A stretch of 64,000 bases of DNA, taken from NCBI GenBank assembly GCA_028829895.1, contig CM054181.1, positions 68,067,259 through 68,131,258 of the forward strand, written 5' to 3'. Shown one piece after another: positions 12,111 to 22,145 of the stretch (positions are counted from its first letter, which is position 1; every line of letters begins with the position of its first letter). The stretch is from Sinotaia quadrata. Lineage: Eukaryota > Mollusca > Gastropoda > Architaenioglossa > Viviparidae. The notes under the pieces were generated by a model, which worked only from the letters and a program-made list of their open reading frames with translations, made no database searches and was not told the DNA's origin. The translations under genes were made by a program, and so were the position numbers.

Positions 12111-12870
12111 TAGTTTGGATCAGTATGATATTCTAGAACACTAAGCAACAATCAGCATCATCAGATTGTAAAAAAACAAAAATTGCTGAGATATTTAAGA
12201 ATTGAACTTTTAAATGTTTTCTAACTTTCTTTTACTTTTCCATGGCAACATTGAATTTCTTTTGAGTCTCACTGGCTTGCTATTTTAGATCATAAAAAAA
12301 GTGAAGAGTGATTAATTTAGATATAGATAACTTCTTTGTCATTCGTGAATAACCTGACACAAGTGTCATGTCACTTTGAACTTGTATGCTTTTAATGATA
12401 AAACAGTCATTGTTCAGGTCATCTGAGGCGAAAATATAAAGATCCGGGTTTGGCAGGTAAGCATGATATTGAGTTTGCATTATACTAAACAAAAACAAAT
12501 AGGTGTATTTTCTTCTTTTCCTAGTAGTTTGATGATTGAGAAAACTAAACTATGTGTAGCAGTGAACTTTATGGCTGATTACCCCCCCATGAGACATACT
12601 TATTGAAACCCAGTAATTACTGAAGGTCTGTAAGCTTCAATATGAATGCTTCAAATAATCTATTTTATTTATGTTACATTAATCGCTAAGATGATTGCCA
12701 TTGTTTTAATTCATTGACCAGGGAATTTTATTATTTTGGTGGTTTGTTTATGAATGAAATTGAAATCAAAGTTTGAATGCTGATAAATATAATTTTGAAA
12801 TTTAAGTTTGTTACTGCTGCATAAGCATGACAAATTCAACTAAAATAAAGTGCTTTTTTTAAACTTGATT
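12111..12870 (+). other. Probable MRPL38 3' UTR with poly(A) signal
   Basis: AT-rich non-coding sequence after the stop codon. A canonical AATAAA at 12844-12849, followed by a T-rich stretch, is the first clear poly(A) signal and would give a 3' UTR of about 0.75 kb. The exact cleavage site cannot be seen. Confidence 0.5.
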
Positions 12871-13653
12871 TATTTTCACAATTTATTGATGAATGGGATT
12901 ATTGACTGTCTGGTTTACTGTTGTCTTGTGAAGAAACCTCAAAATATCAAAATTCTGCAGCTAGGATTATTCTCAGAACTTTACAACTGATCAAGTCACT
13001 TCAGTCTTCACTGACCACAGCTGAATACAAAAAGTTTGTTATGCATCACTAACTCTGTCCATAGCTGAATACAAAAAGTTTGTTATGCTTCACTAACTCT
13101 GCCCACAGCTGAATACAATAAAGTTTGTTATGCATCACTAACTCTGTCCATAGCTGAATACAAAAAGTTTGTTATGCATCGTTGACTGGTTCCATCCTAA
13201 GTATCTGTTATTTTTGCAAATATTATGCTAGATGCATGTGCTCATCATCAAACAATTTTAACACTCCACAAGCAGATATAAGCTAGACTGCCAGTATTTT
13301 TTCAGGGTCCATTTACCTGGAAATTGCTGCCCTCAGACCATATCCATTTTCAAATGGGTTCTCATTTTGTCATTGCAAGAATAACACTCTCTTTTGTGTC
13401 ATTATTTGCTCTAGCTGTACATTTGTAAATCCATTTGTAAACAGTTATTTGTAAATTCATTTTATTTATGTTGTAAATACAGTTGTTATATATTTTATCA
13501 TTTTGCATACACTTTATTTTAATTTTGTTAAATTATTTTTAGTTTTCTTATGTACTTGAATAGTTTATATATATATATCAAATTTCCTTTATTATTAATA
13601 GTATGATTAACTTGTTGCAAGCTATGAGTAAGTTTACTGATGGTGTGCAGACT
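12871..13653. other. Intergenic, with a 4-copy 44-bp repeat
   Basis: At 13014-13187 are four copies of a 44-bp unit containing GCTGAATACAAAAAGTTTGT followed by TATGCATCACTAACTCTG. The rest is AT-rich sequence in which I see no gene, with a short TATATATA run near 13570. Confidence 0.7.
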
Positions 13654-14360
13654 CACCTAGCTAGGCTACCCATTAGAAAACTGACATTTCTGCACTGAGA
13701 GCAGAATTTATGTTCCAAAAATAATTTGGAATATATCCATTGACTCCCACATTGAGTGCACTGCATGGAATGTGTCCATTGGTTCACACACTGAGTGCAC
13801 AGCATGGAATGGGATAAACTGATTGAATGATAATTCATTTGTAGGATGATTGACAGGTTGATAATTTTATTCAATGAATGGCAAGCTAAAGTGCAATGAC
13901 ACATTCATGAAATGTGTCATTAAATAGAATGGACAAGTAATAATTCAATAACAGTTTCATTAAATAGAATGATTGGATGATAATTCATAAATGGCATGAT
14001 TGAACATTTGAATATAGTTCATGTTACATTATCACTGCTATTAGTTTTGCTCATGTCTCCTTTGCATCAGGGAAAGAAACTTTTACATTATTTTTCTCGG
14101 CAAACCCATTTAGATAGTGTCAGTTCATTTCTCTTATATTGTTCCAATGTACTTGTCACTTTAAAATTAGAATTTCCCCAGGAAAAGTACTAATCTGTCT
14201 AGTAGATATCAAATGTGAGCTGCCCTAGCAACCGAGACGCATAAAATATTCTTTCATTAATTTTAATTTATTTTTTCGGTTTAATATGAAAGGGGAAACT
14301 TGGGGGGGTTATGCAAAGAGAACCATCAAAAGCAGTGCACAATGTCACATCCGTCAAACA
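13654..14360. other. Intergenic, no recognisable gene
   Basis: Short direct duplications only: ACTGAGTGCA..CATGGAATG twice at 13750-13810, and ATTAAATAGAATG..TGATAATTCAT variants at 13820-14000. ORFs here have no recognisable similarity and no coding character. Confidence 0.5.
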
Positions 14361-14363
14361 TGC

Positions 14364-14590
14364 CTCTCACTACGTCAAGAATATCTCTCACCTACGTCAA
14401 GAATATCTCTCATCTACGTCAAGAATATCTCTCACCTACGTCAAGAATATCTCTCACCTACGCCAAGAATATCTCTCACCTACGTCAAGAATATCTCTCA
14501 CCTACGTCAAGAATATCTCTCACCTACGTCAAGAATATCTCTCATCTGTGCCAAGAATATCTCTTAACTACGCCAAGCACTTCTCTCTAC
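14364..14590 (+). repeat. 22-bp minisatellite (TACGTCAAGAATATCTCTCA)
   Basis: About ten copies of a 22-bp unit TACGTCAAGAATATCTCTCA plus CC. Because 22 is not a multiple of three and the unit has no stop in any + frame, all three + frames stay open through it and give overlapping 93-104 codon ORFs with the same 22-residue period. These are best read as a repeat artefact. Confidence 0.92.
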
Positions 14591-14865
14591 TAAAGGAGGA
14601 AACTCAAATATGTAAAATCATCTGATTGGGTGCACCATATTTATGTTGGATAAAAAGCAAGGAGACGAGATCAACATCTGGCTATATATTTCCACGTTTT
14701 TCCTCTCAAAGACCACGAAGAATCAATAGAAATGGAATCACCGCTATTTATAGCACAGGCTCGTAGGCTTATAACTATTGTTGAGGAGCTGGGTAAATGG
14801 CTATTAACATTTTGCTTCAGACTCAGAGCCAGGATAGACTATAAAATGTCAGAAAACAACTACAG
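14591..14865. other. Short unique stretch between minisatellites
   Basis: Non-repetitive sequence with a 62-codon ORF from 14732 (MESPLFIAQARRLITIVEEL...) that runs into the following array. No family is recognisable. I do not call it a gene. Confidence 0.3.
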
Positions 14866-15515
14866 CTTTCAATTAGGAATGGTATTAACAGGGAGACACA
14901 CAACTACAGCTTTCAATTAGGAATGGTATTAACAGGGAGACACAACTACAACAGCTTTCATTTAGGAATTGTATTACAGGGAGTCCTACAACTAAAACAA
15001 CAGCTTTCAATAAGAATTGTATTAAAGGGAGTCCTACAACTAAAACAACAGCTTTCAATAAGAATTGTATTAAAGGGAGTCCTACAACTAAAACAACAGC
15101 TTTCAATAAGAATTGTATTAAAGGGAGTCCTACAACTAAAACAACAGCTTTCAATAAGAATTGTATTAAAGGGAGTCCTACAACTAAAACAACAGCTTTC
15201 AATAAGAATTGTATTAAAGGGAGTCCTACAACTAAAACAACAGCTTTCAATAAGAATTGTATTAAAGGGAGTCCTACAACTAAAACAACAGCTTTCAATA
15301 AGAATTGTATTAAAGGGAGTCCTACAACTAAAACAACAGCTTTCAATAAGAATTGTATTAAAGGGAGTCCTACAACTAAAACAACAGCTTTCAATAAGAA
15401 TTGTATTAAAGGGAGTCCTACAACTAAAACAACAGCTTTCAATAAGAACTGTATTACAGGGAGTCCTACAACTAAAACAACAGCTTTCAGTTAAGAACTG
15501 TATTACAGGAAGTCA
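14866..15515. repeat. 48-bp minisatellite, open on both strands
   Basis: About 12 tandem copies of a 48-bp unit containing CAGCTTTCAATAAGAATTGT then ATTAAAGGGAGTCCTACAAC then TAAAACAA; the nine central copies are almost identical and the edge copies have diverged. The unit is exactly 16 codons and lacks stops in one frame on each strand. This gives a 205-codon + ORF (period GVLQLKQQLSIRIVLK) and a 185-codon - ORF (hydrophobic period KAVVLVVGLPLIQFLL). No upstream exon, signal or family supports translation. Confidence 0.93.
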
Positions 15516-16440
15516 TACAACTTGGACTTCCTTTGGCTGATGCAGACTTTGTATTATTCACAAGTGATATGCGGACATCCAGACAAAGCGTACACTTGCA
15601 TTGCTGCACTCTGGACCAGTGCTGACAGTCGCTTGTACTACAAAGAGAAATCGTGGAGCAACAAAACGAGAGAAACATTTGCATATATCTGACTGAAGCA
15701 GCTATCAAATGCAGATTTCAGATTGAAAAAAATAGCCTTTACAATTCATGACAATTGAACATTGTGAAGTTGGCCGTGGGTGGTTTGGACGATTGATTAG
15801 GTCAGTGTTACTTTTTACGTCCACTTTAGCTGACGGTCGATACAGAGCTCCAGGTCAACGCTATGGTCAGAATAAACTTCGTCAACGTAATGGTTAGAAT
15901 AAACTTGGTAAACGCTATGGTCAAAATAAACTTGGTAAATGCAGTGGCCAGATTAAACTTTTTAAAGTAATGAATAGAATAAAGTTAATAAACGCAATGG
16001 TCAGGTTAAATCATTGTAAAATCCTAATTTTTCTCCTAATAAATGACGAGCTTCAAATTTCTGTTACAAATAGACAGACAGGTGGTGAAAATAATTGAGG
16101 CCGTTATAGGAGACTGCTGCTCATTTAAATGCAATGAATATTTGGGGCCTCTAGATATATTGCTGGTTGTTGTAAACACAGTGATTAGAATATTTGAGGC
16201 CTCTAGATATGTTTCTGGTTGTTGTAAACACATTGATTAGAATGCATGGGGCCACTAGGTATGTTGCTGCTCATTTTCAACGTAATCCAGGTAGAAACAT
16301 TCAATGCTGGAGAATCAGACGGTGTGGAAGAAATTATTGATTGTCCTTTGTGAAATTCGTAGCAGGACTTATAGAATTTCTCTGTTCCAAATGATGGGCG
16401 TTAGATCCTGCCCTAACGAGCGTCATACACCTACTGGAGG
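15516..16440. other. Intergenic with short degenerate direct repeats
   Basis: At 15850-16010, about five loose copies of AACGCTATGGTCAGAATAAA. At 16100-16260, three copies of a block with GAGGCCTCTAGATAT and TGGTTGTTGTAAACAC. No gene is recognisable. Confidence 0.55.
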
Positions 16441-16570
16441 GATGACTAATGTTAACGGGCAAAAGTCGTACACCTACTAGAGGGATGACTAATGTTAACG
16501 GGCAAAAGTCGTACACCTACTAGAGGGATGACTAATGTTAACGGGCAAAAGTCGTACACCTACTGGAGGG
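16426..16570 (+). repeat. 43-bp tandem repeat, about 3 copies
   Basis: Unit GATGACTAATGTTAACGGGC followed by AAAAGTCGTACACCTACTAG and AGG, starting at 16441, 16484 and 16527. A partial copy precedes it. Confidence 0.85.
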
Positions 16571-16594
16571 ATGACTATTCTGACGTACACACCA

Positions 16595-16790
16595 TACTGT
16601 CTGTATCAAAAGTTACTTTTTGGTCCGCTTTACAAACCCCTAAACATTTTAGGCTTCATTTGAACTCGGTTAACCGATTTTTAACTGTCTATATCAAAAG
16701 TGACTGTACTTTTGGTCCGCTTCACAAACCTCTAAACACTTTAAGCTTCATTTGAACTCCGTTAACCGATTTTTGATGAACGGCTAACTG
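16595..16790 (+). repeat. Tandem duplication of about 80 bp
   Basis: Two copies of a block from TATCAAAAGTTACTTTTTGG-like sequence through CTTCATTTGAACTCGGTTAA and CCGATTTTT. Confidence 0.75.
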
Positions 16791-17248
16791 GTGGGCATCC
16801 CCCCTCCGCCACATACATACCAAATTTTCCATATATATATATCCTGATTAGATCGGTTGTCACCAAGTTACTACAAAAGTAGAGACTGATTTAACTAATC
16901 ATCAACTTACTGTAACATGAGGAAAGAAGACGTAGTTGTATTTTTTTAACTTGTAAAGTTAATGATCTTTCTCTAATTTGTGACAGAGACTGTTCTTTCT
17001 ATCTGACTTTCCGGAAATACTTTTGTTAAACATTCTCAAGATTATTTGAATGTAAACTTTTCATTGAAGTGTTTTTCTATTCTGTTATTTTTATACATCT
17101 TGTTAACTTCACGTTTAGGTATTAGTTGTGACAATACATTCCAGAATTTCATTTGTATCAAATATCAACACTTAACAAACAAATTTTCTTGTTATTTGTG
17201 TATGCATTACCACTATACTGTTTTGGGATGTATCTCTTGTTTATAGAA
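16791..17248. other. Intergenic, no recognisable gene
   Basis: AT-rich, non-repetitive apart from a short ATATATATAT run at about 16832. A 66-codon ORF at 17046 is hydrophobic but has no recognisable family. Confidence 0.4.
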
Positions 17249-17461
17249 AATGGTATAATTACCTGTTTATCTGTTTTACTGATTAATAAAACATAAGCTT
17301 TTCACTCAGGAACTGTCTGTATGCAAGTCCTAGTACTGTTGTCTTAGCTAAATGGTATAATTATCTGTTTATCTATTTTACTGTTTTACTGATTAATAAA
17401 ACATGAGCATTTCACTCTGGAACTGTCTGTATGCAAGTCCTAGTACTGTTGTCTTAGCTAA
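17249..17461 (+). repeat. Tandem duplication of about 105 bp
   Basis: Copies 17249-17351 and 17352-17461, each AATGGTATAATTA...GATTAATAAAACAT...GTCTGTATGCAAGTCCTAGT...GTCTTAGCTA, differing at few sites and by a short insertion in copy 2. Confidence 0.85.
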
Positions 17462-17589
17462 AATTTATAATGTGATCACTGTTGTCCCTTGTCTGGAGTG
17501 CGCCTCCAATTAACTCTTCTACCCTCCCTGTAAAGTGACTTTTCAGAGCACTGCTTGACCACATGTGATGAATGCCCAATTAGACAGTC

Positions 17590-18115
17590 CAAACCCCATG
17601 CATTAGGGTGCATGCACTTACATCAATATCTGTACCCCATGCATTAGGATACATGCACTTACATCAATATCTGTACCCCATGCATTAGGGTACATGCACT
17701 TACATCAATATCTGTACCCCATGCATTAGGGTACATGCACTTACATCAATATCTGTACCCCATGCATTAGGGTACATGCACTTACATCAATATCTGTACT
17801 CCATGCATTAGGATACATGCACTTACATCAATATCTGTACCCCATGCATTAGGCGTACAGGTACTTACATCAATATCTGTATCCCATGCATTTGGTGTAC
17901 AAGTACTTACATCAATATCTGTACTCTATGCATTAGGCGTACAATTACTTACATCAGTATCTGTACTCCTTGCATTAGATGTACCGGTACTTACATCATT
18001 ATTTGTACCCATGCATTAATTGTAAAGATAATTGTATCATTGTTTATACCTATGCATTAATGGTAAAGATAATTGCATCATTATGTATACCCCAAGCATT
18101 AAATGTACAGGTACT
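17590..18115 (+). repeat. 41-bp minisatellite (CCCATGCATTAGGGTACATG)
   Basis: About 13 copies of a 41-bp unit with CTGTACCCCATGCATTAGGG and TACATGCACTTACATCAATA. Copies are nearly identical at 17590-17850 and progressively diverge and shorten toward 18115. Confidence 0.9.
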
Positions 18116-18339
18116 CTGTATACAGTGGCGTATTGTTAAAATGCTAGTAGCCCCAAGACACCCTTTGTCAAGTTATCGAGCAAGGGAAACCCTCCCTTCC
18201 CACCCCATATGTTATTTCCATTTCTATGGACAAATTCGTTTGCTCACTATGACTATTTCTTTATTTATTCTGTAGAAATCATGGTATCTTTTAATAACAT
18301 AGTCTACTGTGCCGACAGGATAACACGGCATTTTTTATT

Positions 18340-18715
18340 TTGCATTAGTGTCTGTACTCCGTGCATAAGGAATACACATTTTACATATACGTGTATTAGT
18401 GTTTGTACTTTGTGTATAAGGAGTACATATTTTACATATACGTGTATTAGTGTCTGTACTTTGTGTATAAGGAATACATGTTTTACATATACGTGTATTA
18501 GTGTCTGTACTTTGTATAAGGAATGCGTGTGTATTAGTGTCTGTACTTTGTATAATGAATACATGTGTATTAGTGTCGGTACTCTGTGCATAATGAATAC
18601 ATGAGTATTAGTGTCTGTACTTTGTATAAGGAATACCTGTGTATTAGTGTCTGTATTCTATGCATAAAGAATATTTGACCATGTATGTACACTATGCATT
18701 AGGTGTATTAGTATC
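18340..18715 (+). repeat. Diverged relative of the 41-bp array
   Basis: Repeats of GTGTATTAGTGTCTGTACTT with TGTATAAGGAATACAT and an optional TTTTACATATAC block. The shared TGTAC..TGCAT(T/A)AG..GTAC skeleton indicates descent from the same family as 17590-18115. Confidence 0.75.
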
Positions 18716-19325
18716 TAAAACCTGTAAATACGTGTATTCATATCTGCCTCTGTGTGGGCTAGCAAACATTATCCCTGACCTTGCTCGAGCATACTTTTTA
18801 TAAAAGAACATTGAGACAGAATAAAATAATCTTTAGCCAATAGGTGTTCGACAGCTGAAATTAATAACTAATTATTATTTTTTGAACGATATATATTGTT
18901 GCATAGAGATCACGGCCTTTCTAATCTGGAGCGGAGATGTTTAGATCTGGGTTGGGGTTTTCCAGCTCATGGCGTCCCAGCTCTTACACAATTTATGACG
19001 CAATATATTATCATAACTAATCAGCTGTTTACTAATATGGAGTGGCTCTGGCTGGAAAACAAATCGGGGTGCGGGGGAGAAGCAGTTGACGGACGACTCT
19101 TTAGTTAATGGCTTTTGGGGGTCAAAGTGGCGGGCTCATGCGACATTAACCTTGACACTCTTTTTCTTAGTCTTTGGGGCAGTCTGTAGGCTAGTAATTA
19201 GGCATTGTTTCTTTTTCTCATTTTTTTAGTTAAGAATATAATATTCGTTTGTTTAGGCTGCAAATACTTTTGTCGTTGATTATAGGGCCAAAGTATTATT
19301 TTTCCTTATTCTCTTGGCGTGAAGT
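18716..19325. other. Intergenic, no recognisable gene
   Basis: Unique sequence with a somewhat higher GC patch at 18900-19140. A 70-codon ORF at 18896 has no recognisable similarity. Confidence 0.4.
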
Positions 19326-19917
19326 TTATTGCCGTTATTTTAGATTCTGATTAAGCATTTCTTATTGCCGTTATTTTAGATTCTGATTAAGCATTTCTTA
19401 TTGCCGTTATTTTAGATTCTGATTAAGCATTTCTTATTGCCGTTATTTTAGATTCTGATTAAGCATTTCTTATTGTCGTTATTTTAGATTCTGATTAAGC
19501 ATTTCTTATTGTCGTTATTTTAGATTCTGATTAAGCATTTCTTATTGTCGTTATTTTAGATTCTGATTAAGCATTTCTTATTGTCGTTATTTAGATTCTG
19601 ATTAAGCATTTCTTATTGCCGTTATTTTAGATTCTGATTAAGCATTTCTTATTGCCGTTATTTTAGATTCTGATTAAGCATTTCTTATTGCCGTTATTTT
19701 AGATTCTGATTAAGCATTTCTTATTGCCGTTATTTTAGATTCTGATTAAGCATTTCTTATTGCCGTTATTTTAGATTCTGATTAAGCATTTCTTATTGCC
19801 GTTATTTTAGATTCTGATTAAGCATTTCTTATTGTCGTTATTTTAGATTCTGATTAAGCATTTCTTATTGTCGTTATTTTAGATTCTGATTAAGCATTTC
19901 TTATTGTCGTTATTTTC
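19326..19917 (+). repeat. 36-bp minisatellite with C/T variant blocks
   Basis: Seventeen copies of a 36-bp unit: TTATTGCCGTTATTTTAGAT followed by TCTGATTAAGCATTTC; one copy is 35 bp. A single variable site (TTGCCG or TTGTCG) runs CCCC TTTT CCCCCC TTT along the array, which suggests duplication of a C-plus-T block. Confidence 0.93.
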
Positions 19918-20565
19918 GTGTAGCATTATAATAAAGCAGAGAATCAAAACTTTGTTTCTTTAGGTGGAAAATAGAAAAACTGAACTATTTTTTTTCTGTC
20001 TACAGATATGAAAGTATCTAGAGACCTCTTAGCGTGTAACCGTGTCAAAGTTCAAAAGTCATTTTAAAGTCACCTGATAAAGCACCATTAGTCCGCAAGT
20101 TGTGTTAGATTCCATCAGAGCAGAGTACGCTTGAGGTGTGGCTACGGAGTTACCCTACGGGGGAAAGGGTGGGAGTTTCCTTTGGAAGTCCCGAGAGTTC
20201 AGCACCCAACCCTGCCCAAGACCCCGCACTCCTTTCTTTAACTTCGCCCCACTTTCAAGTGTCGGGTGTGCCAGCCTAAAACTTTAAATCGGGGTTGCTT
20301 TGTTGCAAGCTGCTGACTCATCACTTATTTGAGAAAAAAGTTCAGTTTATGGAATGACAAATTTATAGTTATTTCTATCCATTCTTATAAAAGAGGCATA
20401 CAATTAAAAGAAACAGAATATCCGGATTTGAGGTTGATATGTTTTTTGCCTGGGATGAAACTTCGACAAAGAAGAAAATGAATTTGGGTGCCTGCATGTA
20501 CACTTACACAAATGCACGCGTAACTCATGTGTGACTCAATTCCGAGGAGTCGGCCAATTACGCAC
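19918..20565. other. Intergenic, no recognisable gene
   Basis: Unique sequence with a GC-richer patch at 20100-20300. No ORF with recognisable homology, and no TATA-plus-ATG arrangement that I trust. Confidence 0.4.
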
Positions 20566-20700
20566 AATCACACTCTCTCACACACTCACGCGTGCGCACT
20601 CACAGTCACACAAATTCTCACAACCACACAACTCACATCAAATCACACACACGCGCTCATATACACATACACAATCACACATAACCCCCCACGGCCGCAC
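20566..20700. repeat. Imperfect (CA)n-rich tract
   Basis: CACTCACACA/ATCACAC variants over about 130 bp. Confidence 0.75.
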
Positions 20701-20769
20701 ACTGAACGTTCAGCTAGTATACGCACTACATCTGACTGACGTCATTTAGGTGTTTGATTGCGCATATTA

Positions 20770-20979
20770 CTTAACGCTCCCATCAACTGTCTGTGCTCAA
20801 TGTGTTACTTCAAATCAATCAGCCTTAACGCTCCCATCAATGGTCTGTGCTCAATGTGTTACTTCAAATCGGTCAGCCTTACGCTGGGAATATCTCTAAA
20901 TATCGGTCAGCCTTACGCTGGGAATATCTCTAAATATCGGTCAGCCTTACGCTGGGAATATCTCTAAATACCGGTCGCT
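20770..20979 (+). repeat. Two adjacent tandem families (54 bp x2, 34 bp x3)
   Basis: Two copies of a 54-bp unit (TTAACGCTCCCATCAACTGT...), then three copies of a 34-bp unit (TTACGCTGGGAATATCTCTA...). Both units end in the same CGGTCAGCC or AATCAGCC, so the second array appears to have grown from the end of the first. Confidence 0.85.
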
Positions 20980-21555
20980 CGACGACTCAAGCATGCGTCG
21001 ACACATCGGGCACTGGGGTTGCAAAGTAAACAATTAAACTAAATCTAACCTGGAATGCTTTCCACGACCTTACAGCCGCCGTATGGGGTTCGATCTGTTT
21101 GCGTAGCTTAATGTGTATAATTTCAACTGTAATTTTTCTGTTTATCTAAGTGATCTTTCGGAATAGGTCATCGTTGATTTCAGAGGTCACTGGCAAGTGA
21201 GTTCTTTTAAAAGTAGGCACGGTGTAAATTAGCGATTGTTCATCCTTTTTTTTCTTTCCAATCAGCATTGTCAGAAAGAGTTAGACTGTATATACTTCAC
21301 AGTCAATCAAAATCAAAACCTCACTCATTCACTCACTCAACTGTTGTGTGAGAACTTATATGTACGTGTAAAGAGCAGTGCGACTAAACAAATTATATAT
21401 ACATTAGTATAGGTTTGACAGTGTTTCCTCTCAAACTTGTCCATGTTGGAAAGAGACACCAATAGCTTGCTTCATTTAATTTAAATCTCCACCGATTTAG
21501 TTTATTAAGTTTTTAATGACCAGAGATTACCAAGTCAGAGTTTATAAAATTAAAG
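20980..21555. other. Intergenic, no recognisable gene
   Basis: Unique sequence; nothing beyond a short CACTCATTCACTCACTCA run near 21320. Confidence 0.4.

Positions 21556-21652
<97 letters not shown>
21556..21652. repeat. (TCTA)n microsatellite, 24 units; tail of LINE fragment
   Basis: A perfect TCTA run on the + strand, (TAGA)n on the - strand. It directly abuts the stop codon of the LINE remnant at 21644-21882, so it reads as the 3' tail of that element rather than an independent microsatellite. Confidence 0.9.
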
Positions 21653-21653
<1 letters not shown>

Positions 21654-21876
21654 CATTAGTCTTGCCGACCGTTGAGGCACCACTGATGACCTGACAACTA
21701 GCCGCCTCCATTCCATTCTGTTCTCTGCTAATCTTCAGTTCTGTCCACTCTGAGATGTTATCCTCCCATCTTTTCCTCTGTCTTCTTCTCCTTCGCCCTC
21801 CTTGCACAGTACCTTGCATGATTGTCTTGGCAAGCCCTGTTGATCATGTGACATGCCCATACCATTTCATTTTGCG
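21644..21876 (-). pseudogene. Broken LINE ORF C-terminus
   Basis: Coding remnant inside the element above. It contains TGA in place of the Arg expected after KWYGHVT, and a deletion between TELK and EWRRLV where intact relatives have about 15 extra residues. Confidence 0.8.
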
Positions 21877-21882
21877 TTTTTT

Positions 21883-22105
21883 TCACAAGTGTGAACTGTA
21901 AAACGTAAAATTTTAAATTTAAAGTCATGTTCTATTTACTGACCGGCTCTGACTCAATCCTCGTGCAAGGCTATTACTGTCGCAGCACACTTAACTGCTG
22001 AATCAAATCTCTGTGTGCCAGTTCTCAGTAATATGTTCATTGTTCGCTCCTGTCATTTACATTTTCAAATATTTCCCAACAGTCTTAATAGCTCGAACCA
22101 ATGCC

Positions 22106-22145
<40 letters not shown>

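Larger units (their letters stand above)
21556..21882 (-). mobile_element. 3' end of a non-LTR retrotransposon (LINE) with (TAGA)n tail
   Basis: Read on the - strand, 21880 down to 21644 encodes KWYGHVT (stop) STGLAKTIMQGTVQGGRRRR then RWEDNISEWTELK. After an internal deletion or frameshift comes EWRRLVVRSSVVPQRSARLM and DR, then TAG. This is the C-terminus common in LINE reverse transcriptases of molluscs, corals and other invertebrates (GRRR-Q-RW-DNI-EW, VPQRxARL). The terminal TAG is itself the first unit of the TAGA repeat. One in-frame stop and one frameshift mark it as dead. The rest of the element is missing, typical of 5' truncation. Confidence 0.85.

Noticed and set aside
14300..15540. 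ORFs of 93-205 codons with repeating peptides as possible genes
   Set aside because: They follow exactly the 22- and 48-bp minisatellite units, are open in several frames or strands, and have no exon signals or family.
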